64,000 bases of DNA from contig CANRHH010000004.1 in assembly GCA_947630375.1 (NCBI GenBank), forward strand, positions 24,698 through 88,697, given 5' to 3'. A model generated the notes under the pieces. That model saw only the letters and a program-made list of their open reading frames with translations. It had not been told where the DNA came from and did not search any database. Made by a program: the position numbers and the translations under genes. Shown in pieces: positions 24,480 to 31,671 of the stretch. The DNA is from an uncultured Oscillospiraceae bacterium. GTDB lineage: Bacteria; Bacillota; Clostridia; Oscillospirales; Oscillospiraceae. The first letter of the stretch is position 1. Each line of letters opens with the position of its first letter.

Positions 24480-25784
24480 ATGCAAATGACGGATTTGATC
24501 GCAAAAAAGAGGGACGGTGGCCGGCTCAGCGGCCAGGAGATCGACTTCATGGTCCAGGGATACACCCGGGGGGAGATCCCGGACTATCAGATGTCCGCCA
24601 TGTGTATGGCGATCCTGTTCCGGGGCATGGACGACCAGGAGACGCTGGATCTGACCATGTCCATGGTCCACTCCGGCCAGACCATCGACCTGAGCCCCAT
24701 TCAGGGCCTGAAAGCGGATAAGCACTCCACCGGCGGCGTGGGGGACAAGACCAGCCTGGTCCTCTGCCCCATGGTGGCGGCCTGCGGGCTGAAGATCGCC
24801 AAAATGTCCGGCCGGGGCCTGGGGCACACCGGCGGCACCATCGACAAGCTGGAGAGCTTCCCCGGCTTCTCGGTGGATATCTCCGAGGAGCGGTTTTTCC
24901 AAAATGTGAACGACATCGGCATCGCCGTGATCGGCCAGACGGCGGACCTGGTCCCGGCGGACAAGAAGCTCTACGCCCTGCGGGACGTGACGGGGACGGT
25001 CCCCTCCATCCCGCTGATCGTCAGCTCCATCATGTCCAAGAAGCTGGCCTCCGGGTCGGATATCATCGTGCTGGACGTGAAGTGCGGCAGCGGGGCCTTT
25101 ATGAAGACTCCGGAGGCGGCCCGGGAACTGGCCCGGGGCCTGACCCGGATCGGCCGCCTGGCCCAGCGCCGCTGCGCCGCGGTGATCACCGACATGGACC
25201 AGCCCCTGGGCTTCGCGGTGGGCAACGCCCTGGAGGTGAAGGAGGCGATCTCGGTGCTGAAGGGCGAACAGCGGGGGGATCTGCTGGAGCTGTGCCTGAC
25301 CTTGGGGGGCCTGATGCTTACCGAGGCGGGGATGGCGGCGGATATGGAGGCCGCCCAGGCCCGGCTGCTGGAGGCCGTGAAGGACGGCAGCGCCCTGGAG
25401 AAGCTGGCCCAGATGGTCCGGGCCCAGGGGGGCGACGCCGCGCCGGTGTACGAGCCGGCCCTGCTGCCCCAGGCCCCGGTGGTGCTGGAGGTCCGGGCCG
25501 ACCGGGCGGGCTATGTGGAGCGCATCCAGGCCGAGCAGGTGGGGCTGGTATCCATGCACCTGGGCGGCGGCCGGGTGAACAAGGAGAGCTCCATCGACCT
25601 GTCTGTGGGCGTGGTGCTGGACAAGAAGGTGGGGGACCGGGTCGCCCCCGGGGACCGGCTGGCGGTGCTGCACGCCCCCTCGGCGGAAAAGGCCCGGGAG
25701 GCGGCGGAGCAGCTGAAAGCCTGCTTCCGCTTCTCAGACAGCCCCGTGCCCGCCCGCCCCTTTATCATCGACATCGTGCGGTAA
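24480..25784 (+). CDS. pdp: Pyrimidine-nucleoside phosphorylase
   Basis: A 434-residue enzyme that splits uridine, thymidine or deoxyuridine with phosphate to the base and (deoxy)ribose 1-phosphate. Conserved blocks are DGGRLSGQEIDFMVQGYTRG, KHSTGGVGDKTSL (phosphate site), MSGRGLGHTGGTIDKLES and VLDVKCGSGAFMKT. The C-terminal AGYVERIQAEQVG and GDRVAPGDRLAVLHAP belong to the family's third domain. Start ATG 24480 follows AAAAGGAGAG. It has its own promoter and a strong terminator. Part of nucleoside salvage. Confidence 0.97.
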   Translation: MQMTDLIAKKRDGGRLSGQEIDFMVQGYTRGEIPDYQMSAMCMAILFRGMDDQETLDLTMSMVHSGQTIDLSPIQGLKADKHSTGGVGDKTSLVLCPMVAACGLKIAKMSGRGLGHTGGTIDKLESFPGFSVDISEERFFQNVNDIGIAVIGQTADLVPADKKLYALRDVTGTVPSIPLIVSSIMSKKLASGSDIIVLDVKCGSGAFMKTPEAARELARGLTRIGRLAQRRCAAVITDMDQPLGFAVGNALEVKEAISVLKGEQRGDLLELCLTLGGLMLTEAGMAADMEAAQARLLEAVKDGSALEKLAQMVRAQGGDAAPVYEPALLPQAPVVLEVRADRAGYVERIQAEQVGLVSMHLGGGRVNKESSIDLSVGVVLDKKVGDRVAPGDRLAVLHAPSAEKAREAAEQLKACFRFSDSPVPARPFIIDIVR

Positions 25785-25792
25785 CAGACGCG

Positions 25793-25828
25793 AAACATCC
25801 CCCGGCGCGCAGCGCCGGGGGATGTTTT
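25793..25828. terminator. Bidirectional terminator pdp / TRAP permease
   Basis: A 16-bp stem, AAACATCCCCCGGCGC / GCGCCGGGGGATGTTT, with a 3-base loop and T-runs on both sides. Confidence 0.9.
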
Positions 25829-25837
25829 ATACGATTG

Positions 25838-27826
25838 TCAGGCGGCGTTGGCTTTTTTGGCGCCGAAGTACTGCCAGGCCAGGAGGACCAGCAGCAGGGC
25901 GATGCCCACGAAGTCGGTCAGGTTGCCGGGATAGAGCATCATCAACCCGCCCGCGCACAGCAGGGCCCGGACCAGCCAGTTGGCCTTTTTGAACAGGAAG
26001 CCGTTCATGGCCGCGGCCACGCCGAAGATGCCGAACAGGGAGGTAATGACGATCTGTACCACCTCCAGCACCGTGGTATCGATCAGCAGCATGGCCGGGT
26101 TCAGCGCGAAGATATAGGGCACCACAAAGGCGGCGATGGCCAGCTTTGTGGCGTTGAAGGCCGTCTTCATCGGCGGGGACTTGGCAATGGCGGAGCCGGC
26201 ATAGGCCGCCAGGGCCACAGGGGGCGTGATATCCGCCACGATGCCGAAGTAGAACACAAAGAAGTGGGCGGCCATCTGGGGGATGCCCATCTGGATCAGG
26301 ATGGGGGCGCAGGTAGAGGCCATGATGCAGTAGTTGGCGGTGGTGGGCACGCCCATGCCCAGCACGATGCAACAGAGCATGGTCAGCAGCAGGGCGATGA
26401 TCACCCGGCCGCCGGAGATGGACACGATCCCGGTGATGAGCTTGGAGGCCAGGCCCGTCATGTTGATGCAGCCGGCGATAACGCCAGCCATGCCGCAGGC
26501 GGCGGCCACGGTGATGCAGCTCTTGGCGCCGGCGGCCAGCGCGTCAAAGAAGACGGCGGGGGTCATGCGGGTGTCCTTGTTGAACAGGCTGACCACAATG
26601 GCGATGACGATGGAGATGGCCGCGGAATAGGCCATGGTCCGTCTGCCGCTGGAGACCAGATACACCAGCGCGACCAGGGGCAGCAGCAGATAGATCTTCC
26701 CCACCAGATGGCTGAACCGGGGCAGCTCCTCCCGGGGAATGCCCCGCAGGCCCAGCTTTCTCGCCTCCAGGTGGACGCAGATAAAGATGCCTAAGAAGTA
26801 CAGCACCGCCGGCAGAATGGCCCGGACGATGATGTCCGAATAGGGCACGCCCACATATTCCGCCATCAGGAAGGCGGCGGCGCCCATAATGGGGGGCATG
26901 ATCTGCCCGCCGGTGGAGGCGGCGGCCTCCACGGCCCCGGCAAATTCCCCCTTGTAGCCGGTCTTTTTCATCATGGGGATGGTGACGGAGCCGGTGGTGA
27001 CGGTATTGCCCACCGAGGAGCCGGACACCATGCCGCACAGGGCCGAGGAAATGACGGCCACCTTGGCCGGGCCGCCCGAAGAGGAGCCGGCCAGGCAGTT
27101 GGCCAGGTTGATGAAGAAATCGGAGATGCCGGTCCGCTCCAGGAAGGCGCCGAAGATGATGAACACCACAATGAACTTGGCGCAGACCTGCACAGGCGTC
27201 GTCAGCACGCCGGTGGTCTGATAGAACAGGCCGATGGTCACCTGGCGGATGGCCCGGGCCGCGCCCATATTCCGGCTGAAGCAGTAATAATAGAGGGCAT
27301 AGAGCAGGAAGGCGCTGGCCACGCACAAAATGGGCAGGCCCACGCTCCGGCGGCAGAGCTCCGCCAGGGCGATGATGCCGATGATGCCGATGACGATCTC
27401 ATAGGATTTGATATTCAGCGTGCCCAGCCGGACCGTCAGGCTCTGGGCGTTGACGACCACATAGAAAAAGGCGGCCGCGCCCAGCACCATGAGCAGCCAG
27501 TCGTACCAGGGCATGGAATTGGGCTTGTGAGCGCCCTTTTTCGCGGGGAAATTCAGATAGCCGATCACGATGATGCAGGCCAGGAACGAGGGGTAGCGGA
27601 TCAGATCCAGCCAGGTGGCGAACAGGGTCACATAGATGGAAAAACAGGAGAAAGCGGCCAGGACGATGTTCACCGCCCATTTCTGCCAGCCCTCCCACAC
27701 CCGGGTGTTGGACTCCCGGTCGTATTTTTTCATCACTTCATCCACCGCGGATTGGTCGAAGAAGTGTTCTTCAGCCCGATGGGCTGCGATTTCCTGCTGT
27801 ACGTTCTTGTCTTTAGCCATGGGCAT
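25838..27826 (-). CDS. TRAP transporter fused permease (4TM/12TM, TAXI type)
   Basis: A 662-residue membrane protein combining DctQ-like and DctM-like parts, as is usual for TAXI-type TRAP systems. After a charged N-terminal of about 45 residues come more than 15 hydrophobic segments. DctM-like motifs are ISSALCGMVSGSSVGNTVTT, GGQIMPPIMGAAAFLMAEYV and TPPVALAAYAGSAIA. The start is ATG 27826 with GGAGG upstream. It follows the TAXI binding-protein gene, with a hairpin between, and ends against a bidirectional terminator. Confidence 0.95.
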   Translation of the reverse strand: MPMAKDKNVQQEIAAHRAEEHFFDQSAVDEVMKKYDRESNTRVWEGWQKWAVNIVLAAFSCFSIYVTLFATWLDLIRYPSFLACIIVIGYLNFPAKKGAHKPNSMPWYDWLLMVLGAAAFFYVVVNAQSLTVRLGTLNIKSYEIVIGIIGIIALAELCRRSVGLPILCVASAFLLYALYYYCFSRNMGAARAIRQVTIGLFYQTTGVLTTPVQVCAKFIVVFIIFGAFLERTGISDFFINLANCLAGSSSGGPAKVAVISSALCGMVSGSSVGNTVTTGSVTIPMMKKTGYKGEFAGAVEAAASTGGQIMPPIMGAAAFLMAEYVGVPYSDIIVRAILPAVLYFLGIFICVHLEARKLGLRGIPREELPRFSHLVGKIYLLLPLVALVYLVSSGRRTMAYSAAISIVIAIVVSLFNKDTRMTPAVFFDALAAGAKSCITVAAACGMAGVIAGCINMTGLASKLITGIVSISGGRVIIALLLTMLCCIVLGMGVPTTANYCIMASTCAPILIQMGIPQMAAHFFVFYFGIVADITPPVALAAYAGSAIAKSPPMKTAFNATKLAIAAFVVPYIFALNPAMLLIDTTVLEVVQIVITSLFGIFGVAAAMNGFLFKKANWLVRALLCAGGLMMLYPGNLTDFVGIALLLVLLAWQYFGAKKANAA

Positions 27827-27872
27827 GAACCTCCGTGGTGAGATTTGGCAGGGAAAAGGAAAAAATGCGCAG

Positions 27873-27902
27873 GGAGTGCCGCGGGATGTTCCGCGGCACT
27901 CC
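27873..27902 (-). other. Intercistronic hairpin in the TAXI-TRAP operon
   Basis: A 12-bp stem, GGAGTGCCGCGG / CCGCGGCACTCC, with a 6-base loop and no long T-run, between the binding-protein and permease genes. The layout mirrors 20155-20194. Confidence 0.7.
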
Positions 27903-27939
27903 GTTGTGCCTGTTTCAGAATGAGGTTTTTACACCTAAA

Positions 27940-29001
27940 TCATGCGGCGGTTTCCACCGTGATGCCGTTTTCCGCATAGTACTTGGCAGCGCCGGGGGAG
28001 AAGGGGGCCGCAATGCCCTCGGTGGCAAAGGTCAGGTCCAGCTCGGCGCCCTTGGCGTGCAGCTGGGTGATGGCGTCCTTGCCGTTGAAGATGGTGGAGA
28101 CGATGGCATAGGCCACGTCGTCATCGATGTCGGCCTTGGCGATCAGGGTCGCCTTGGTGGTGATGGTGGTGCAGTCCTCGTCAAAGCCGTTGTAGGTGCC
28201 GGCGGGGATGGTGTAAGCGGCGTAGTAGGGGGCGTCGGCCAGCAGCTTATCCATGTGCTCCTGATCGATGGAGATCAGATACACGGTCTTGCTGGAAGCC
28301 AGGTCGGTGATGGCGGGAGTGGGCGCGCCGGCGGTCTGCACGGCCACGTCGATCTTGCCGTCCTTCAGGCTCTCGGCGGAGTCGGCAAAGGACTGGTACA
28401 CAGGGTTCACATCGTCCAGGGTCATGTCATAGGCGGCCAGAATGTCCACGGTGTTGTAGTACGTACCGGAGCCCACGTCGCCCACGCAGATGCTCTTGCC
28501 GCGGATGTCTTCCACAGACTTGATGTCCGGGTCGCAGGTGATGAGCTGTACGGTCTCGGCGTACAGAGCGCCCAGGGCCACGAAGCTGGTGACAGCGCCG
28601 GTCTCGGCGAAGGTGTTGGTGCCGCCGTAGGCATAGCCCAGCACGTCGGACTGGACGGTGGCCAGGTCATACAGGCCGGTGTCGATGCCGGTGATGTTGG
28701 CGGCGGAACCGCCGGTCTCGTTCACGGTGATGTCCAGGCCAGTCTCCTGCTTGATGTAGGTGGCCAGCACGCCGCTGAAGGCATAGTAGGTGCCGGCGGA
28801 GCCGCCGGTGCCGATGGACAGGCTGGTCCCGGACAGATCCACAGCGGGGGCTTCTTCAGCGGGGGCCTCGGCGGCAGGGGCTTCTTCAGCCGGAGCCTCA
28901 GCGGCAGGCGCTTCCGTGGCGGCGGGGGCGGTATTTCCGCCGCAGGCGGCCAGAGCAAACAGCATGCACAGGGCAAGCAGCATAGCAGTCAGTTTTTTCA
29001 T
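27940..29001 (-). CDS. TAXI family TRAP transporter solute-binding lipoprotein
   Basis: A 353-residue lipoprotein with signal MKKLTAMLLALCMLFALAACG and a linker of repeated APAEEAPAA units. The mature part has the TAXI signature SLSIGTGGSAGTYYAFSGVL, then TGGSAANITGIDTGLYDLAT and VCVGDVGSGTYYN-like text (CVGDVGSGTYYN). TAXI proteins of this type bind glutamate, 2-oxoglutarate or similar small acids in the few studied cases. It starts at ATG 29001 with AAGGAGG upstream and heads the operon with the fused permease. Confidence 0.95.
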   Translation of the reverse strand: MKKLTAMLLALCMLFALAACGGNTAPAATEAPAAEAPAEEAPAAEAPAEEAPAVDLSGTSLSIGTGGSAGTYYAFSGVLATYIKQETGLDITVNETGGSAANITGIDTGLYDLATVQSDVLGYAYGGTNTFAETGAVTSFVALGALYAETVQLITCDPDIKSVEDIRGKSICVGDVGSGTYYNTVDILAAYDMTLDDVNPVYQSFADSAESLKDGKIDVAVQTAGAPTPAITDLASSKTVYLISIDQEHMDKLLADAPYYAAYTIPAGTYNGFDEDCTTITTKATLIAKADIDDDVAYAIVSTIFNGKDAITQLHAKGAELDLTFATEGIAAPFSPGAAKYYAENGITVETAA

Positions 29002-29057
29002 TTTCTTTTCCTCCTTATTCAGAGTAGATCGCTTCCACTTTCTGAAGCTGTGCCCAT

Positions 29058-29086
29058 ATCATACCGCGAAAAACACGACTTTGCAA
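29058..29086 (-). promoter_or_regulatory. Promoter of the TAXI-TRAP operon
   Basis: Minus strand: -35 TTGCAA at 29081-29086, 17-base spacer, -10 TATGAT at 29058-29063. Confidence 0.7.
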
Positions 29087-29186
29087 GAGTAAATTGCTAA
29101 ATTCCCGCTTCGCACAAAATCTGAGGCCCGCCGGGGAGAAGATTTGTATAATAATACAGCGTTCTGCATGAAAAACCGGAGGAAAA

Positions 29187-29273
29187 ATGAAACAAGCCCC
29201 GCTTGACGGGGGCTTTGTCCTTTATAAAAAGCAAATTTTCGGAAAAAAAGGAAAAAAGTCTTGTCAAAATTGA
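29187..29273 (+). CDS. Possible 28-aa small ORF with strong ribosome site
   Basis: ATG 29187 is preceded by GGAGGAAAA. The peptide begins MKQAPLDGGFVLYKKQIFG and is strongly basic. A GC-rich hairpin, AAGCCCC...GGGGGCTT (29192-29215), lies inside it. TATAAT occurs upstream at 29147-29152 without a clear -35. It could be a small protein, a leader peptide for the HAD gene, or chance. Confidence 0.25.
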   Translation: MKQAPLDGGFVLYKKQIFGKKGKKSCQN

Positions 29274-29289
29274 AAAGATAAGGCATAAT
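29261..29289 (+). promoter_or_regulatory. Promoter of the HAD hydrolase gene
   Basis: -35 TTGTCA, 17-base spacer, -10 CATAAT. It shows that the in-frame ATG at 29290 lies upstream of the transcription start and supports GTG 29320 as the start codon. Confidence 0.75.
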
Positions 29290-29319
29290 ATGCAAGACAA
29301 AAAGAAAGAGGTGGAAACG

Positions 29320-30165
29320 GTGTCCTACAAGCTGATCGCTTTTGATCTGGACGGGACCCTGCTCAACGACGACAAGAGCATCTCCCCGGAGAATCTGCGC
29401 GCTTTGGAGGCCGCGGCGGCGCGGGGGGCGGAGCTGGTCCCGGCCACGGGCCGCATCGTCACCGGCGTGCCGGAGCAGATCCGCCGCCTGCCCTTTATCC
29501 GCTATTATATCGCCATCAACGGGGCCTGCGTGTACGACGCCCGGGAGGACCGGACCCTCTACCGGGGGGAGATCCCGCCGGAGCTGGCCCTGCGCCTGTG
29601 CCGGTATATGGATACGCTGCCCGTTTTGTACGACTGCTATCAGTACGGCACCGGCTGGATCAGCCGGGACATGCTGGAGCGGGCGGCGCCCTATTTCGTC
29701 CTGGAGCCGGGGATCTATGAGCTGGTCAAGTGGACCCGGCACCCGGTGGACGATCTCAAAGAGACCCTCTTGGAGCGGAGGGAGCCGGTGCAGAAATTCC
29801 AGATGTATTTCAAACCGGAGCAGATGGACCTGCGCCGGCAGCAGATCGAACAGCTGCCCCGGCTGTTCCCGGAGCTGCAGGCGGCCAGTTCCCTGAAAAA
29901 CAACATCGAGATCAACAGCGTCAGCGCCGGGAAGGGCCCGGCCCTGCTGGCCCTGGCGAAGCATCTGGGCCTGGAGCGGGGCGAGACCCTGGCCTTTGGC
30001 GACGGCAGCAACGATCTGAGCATGGTGCGCGAGGCCGGGCTGGGCGTGGCCATGGCCAACGGCGAGGCCGCCGTCAAGGCGGCGGCGGGGCTGGTGACGG
30101 TCAGCAACCAGGAGGCCGGGGTGGCCCGGGTCCTGTGGGATCTGATAGAGCGCGGTAAAATTTGA
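29320..30165 (+). CDS. Cof-type HAD superfamily phosphatase
   Basis: A 281-residue HAD hydrolase of the Cof subfamily, dephosphorylating small sugar phosphates or cofactors. Motif I is AFDLDGTLL at the N-terminus with two catalytic Asp; motif II is ATGRI; the C-terminal AFGDGSNDLSM holds motif IV. The cap lies between. I start at GTG 29320, with AGAGGTG about 6 bases upstream. The INSVSAGKGPALLALAKHLG block is a Cof hallmark. It is a single-gene unit followed after 37 bases by the promoter of the MATE gene. Confidence 0.93.
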   Translation: MSYKLIAFDLDGTLLNDDKSISPENLRALEAAAARGAELVPATGRIVTGVPEQIRRLPFIRYYIAINGACVYDAREDRTLYRGEIPPELALRLCRYMDTLPVLYDCYQYGTGWISRDMLERAAPYFVLEPGIYELVKWTRHPVDDLKETLLERREPVQKFQMYFKPEQMDLRRQQIEQLPRLFPELQAASSLKNNIEINSVSAGKGPALLALAKHLGLERGETLAFGDGSNDLSMVREAGLGVAMANGEAAVKAAAGLVTVSNQEAGVARVLWDLIERGKI

Positions 30166-30202
30166 ACAAATTATTATATTTTCCGGCTATATGCCCGCCC
30201 GA

Positions 30203-30231
30203 TTGACTTTTGAACCGGGTGGGCATATACT
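30203..30231 (+). promoter_or_regulatory. Promoter of the MATE gene
   Basis: -35 TTGACT, 17-base spacer, -10 TATACT. Confidence 0.75.
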
Positions 30232-30266
30232 TTGAAGAACGATTTTTCAGGCAGGAGGTCCTTTCA

Positions 30267-31631
30267 TTGGCAGTTACCCTGCGCCATCGGGACACGGACA
30301 TGACCAGCGGCAGCATTCCCCGGCTGCTCATCCAGTTCTCCGTTCCGCTTCTGATCGGCAACGTCTTCCAGCAGCTGTACAACACGGTGGACACCATTGT
30401 GGTGGGCAACTTTGTGGGCCGGCAGGCCCTGGCCGCCGTGGGCTGCACCGGGCCCATCGTCAACGCCCTCATCGGCACCTTTTCCGGCCTCTCCTCCGGC
30501 GCCAGCGTGGTCATTTCCCAGTACTACGGGGCCAAGGAGGGGGAAAAACTGCACCAGTCCGTCCAGACCACCATGGGGCTGACCTTTATCATGTGCGTGG
30601 TGCTGACGGCGGTGGGCGTGCTGTTCACCCCCGCCATGCTCCGGCTCATGGACACGCCGGAGGACGTGTTCAGCCAGGCGGTGGAGTATCTGACCATCTA
30701 TTTCTGGGGCCTGTCCGGCCTGCTGCTGTATAACACCGGCGCGGGCATCCTCCGGGCGGTGGGGGACTCGGCCCACCCGCTGTATTTCCTCATTTTCTCC
30801 GCCCTGACCAACACCGTGCTGGATATCCTCTTTGTCCGGTCCTTCCATATGGGCATCGCCGGGGCCGCCGTGGCCACCATCGTATCCCAGATGATGTCGG
30901 CCGTTCTGGTGCTGCGGATGCTCTCCCGGACCACCGCGGACTACCGGGTGGATCTGCGCCATACCCGTATGACCAGCTATATCCTGGGCAAGGTCTGCGC
31001 CATCGGCATCCCCACGGCGCTGCAGATGTTCGTCACCGCCATCTCCAACATCTTTGTCCAGGCCTACATCAACCGCTTCGAGAGCGCCTGCATGGCCGGC
31101 TGGACCGCCTATAACCGGATCGACGCCTTTGCCATGATGCCCATGATGTCCCTGTCCATCGCCCTGTCCACCTTTGTGGGGCAGAATTTGGGGGCCGGGG
31201 AGCTGAAGCGGGCCCGGAGCGCCCCCAAATACGGCATGGTCATGGGCCTGGTGATGATGCTGGTGATCCTGACGCCGCTGATGATCTTTGCCCGGCAGCT
31301 GACCTATCTGTTCAACCAGGAGCCGGAGGTGCTGGATTACGGGGCCTTCTTCATCCGCATCATCTCCCCCTTCTATCTGACCTTCTCCGTCACCCAGGTG
31401 TATGCCGGGGCCCTGCGGGGAGCGGGGGACACCAAGAGCACCATGATCATCATGCTCTTCTCCTATGTGCTCTTCCGGCAGCTGTATCTGTATGTGTCCT
31501 ACCGGGTGTTCGGCGGCATCACCTCCGTGGCCCTGGGCTACCCCATGGGCTGGGCCATGTGCGCCGTGCTGCTGCTGGTGTATTATTACGGCTTCCACCG
31601 AGGCAAACAGGAGCAGCTGCGCATAGCTTGA
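30267..31631 (+). CDS. MATE family efflux transporter
   Basis: A 454-residue membrane antiporter with about 12 segments. The start is set at TTG 30267, since AGGAGG lies 8 bases upstream and the promoter excludes earlier codons; ATG 30300 is an alternative. Family motifs: MTSGSIPRLLIQFSVPLLIG at the N-terminus, NTVDTIVVGNFVG, and ALSTFVGQNLGAG in the second half. MATE proteins export cationic drugs or metabolites in exchange for Na+ or H+. Monocistronic with a terminator after it. Confidence 0.95.
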   Translation: MAVTLRHRDTDMTSGSIPRLLIQFSVPLLIGNVFQQLYNTVDTIVVGNFVGRQALAAVGCTGPIVNALIGTFSGLSSGASVVISQYYGAKEGEKLHQSVQTTMGLTFIMCVVLTAVGVLFTPAMLRLMDTPEDVFSQAVEYLTIYFWGLSGLLLYNTGAGILRAVGDSAHPLYFLIFSALTNTVLDILFVRSFHMGIAGAAVATIVSQMMSAVLVLRMLSRTTADYRVDLRHTRMTSYILGKVCAIGIPTALQMFVTAISNIFVQAYINRFESACMAGWTAYNRIDAFAMMPMMSLSIALSTFVGQNLGAGELKRARSAPKYGMVMGLVMMLVILTPLMIFARQLTYLFNQEPEVLDYGAFFIRIISPFYLTFSVTQVYAGALRGAGDTKSTMIIMLFSYVLFRQLYLYVSYRVFGGITSVALGYPMGWAMCAVLLLVYYYGFHRGKQEQLRIA

Positions 31632-31637
31632 TAATAA

Positions 31638-31669
31638 AGATCCTCCGGCTTTCGCCGGAGGATCTTTTT
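31638..31669. terminator. Bidirectional terminator
   Basis: Stem AAGATCCTCCGGC / GCCGGAGGATCTT, then TTTG. The inner CCTCCGGCTTTCGCCGGAGG is identical to that in the hairpin at 33929-33955. Confidence 0.9.
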
Positions 31670-31671
31670 GC

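Noticed and set aside
23775-25673. 632-codon minus-strand frame opposite pdp
   Set aside because: Antisense to a clear pyrimidine-nucleoside phosphorylase; low-complexity His/Gln/Gly composition typical of a shadow frame.
25082-26794. 570-codon plus-strand frame spanning the pdp end and the TRAP permease
   Set aside because: Runs through a strong terminator and is out of frame with pdp; Gly/Arg-rich composition indicates a shadow.
30264-31598. 444-codon minus-strand frame opposite the MATE gene
   Set aside because: Shadow of a conserved transporter; no start signal.
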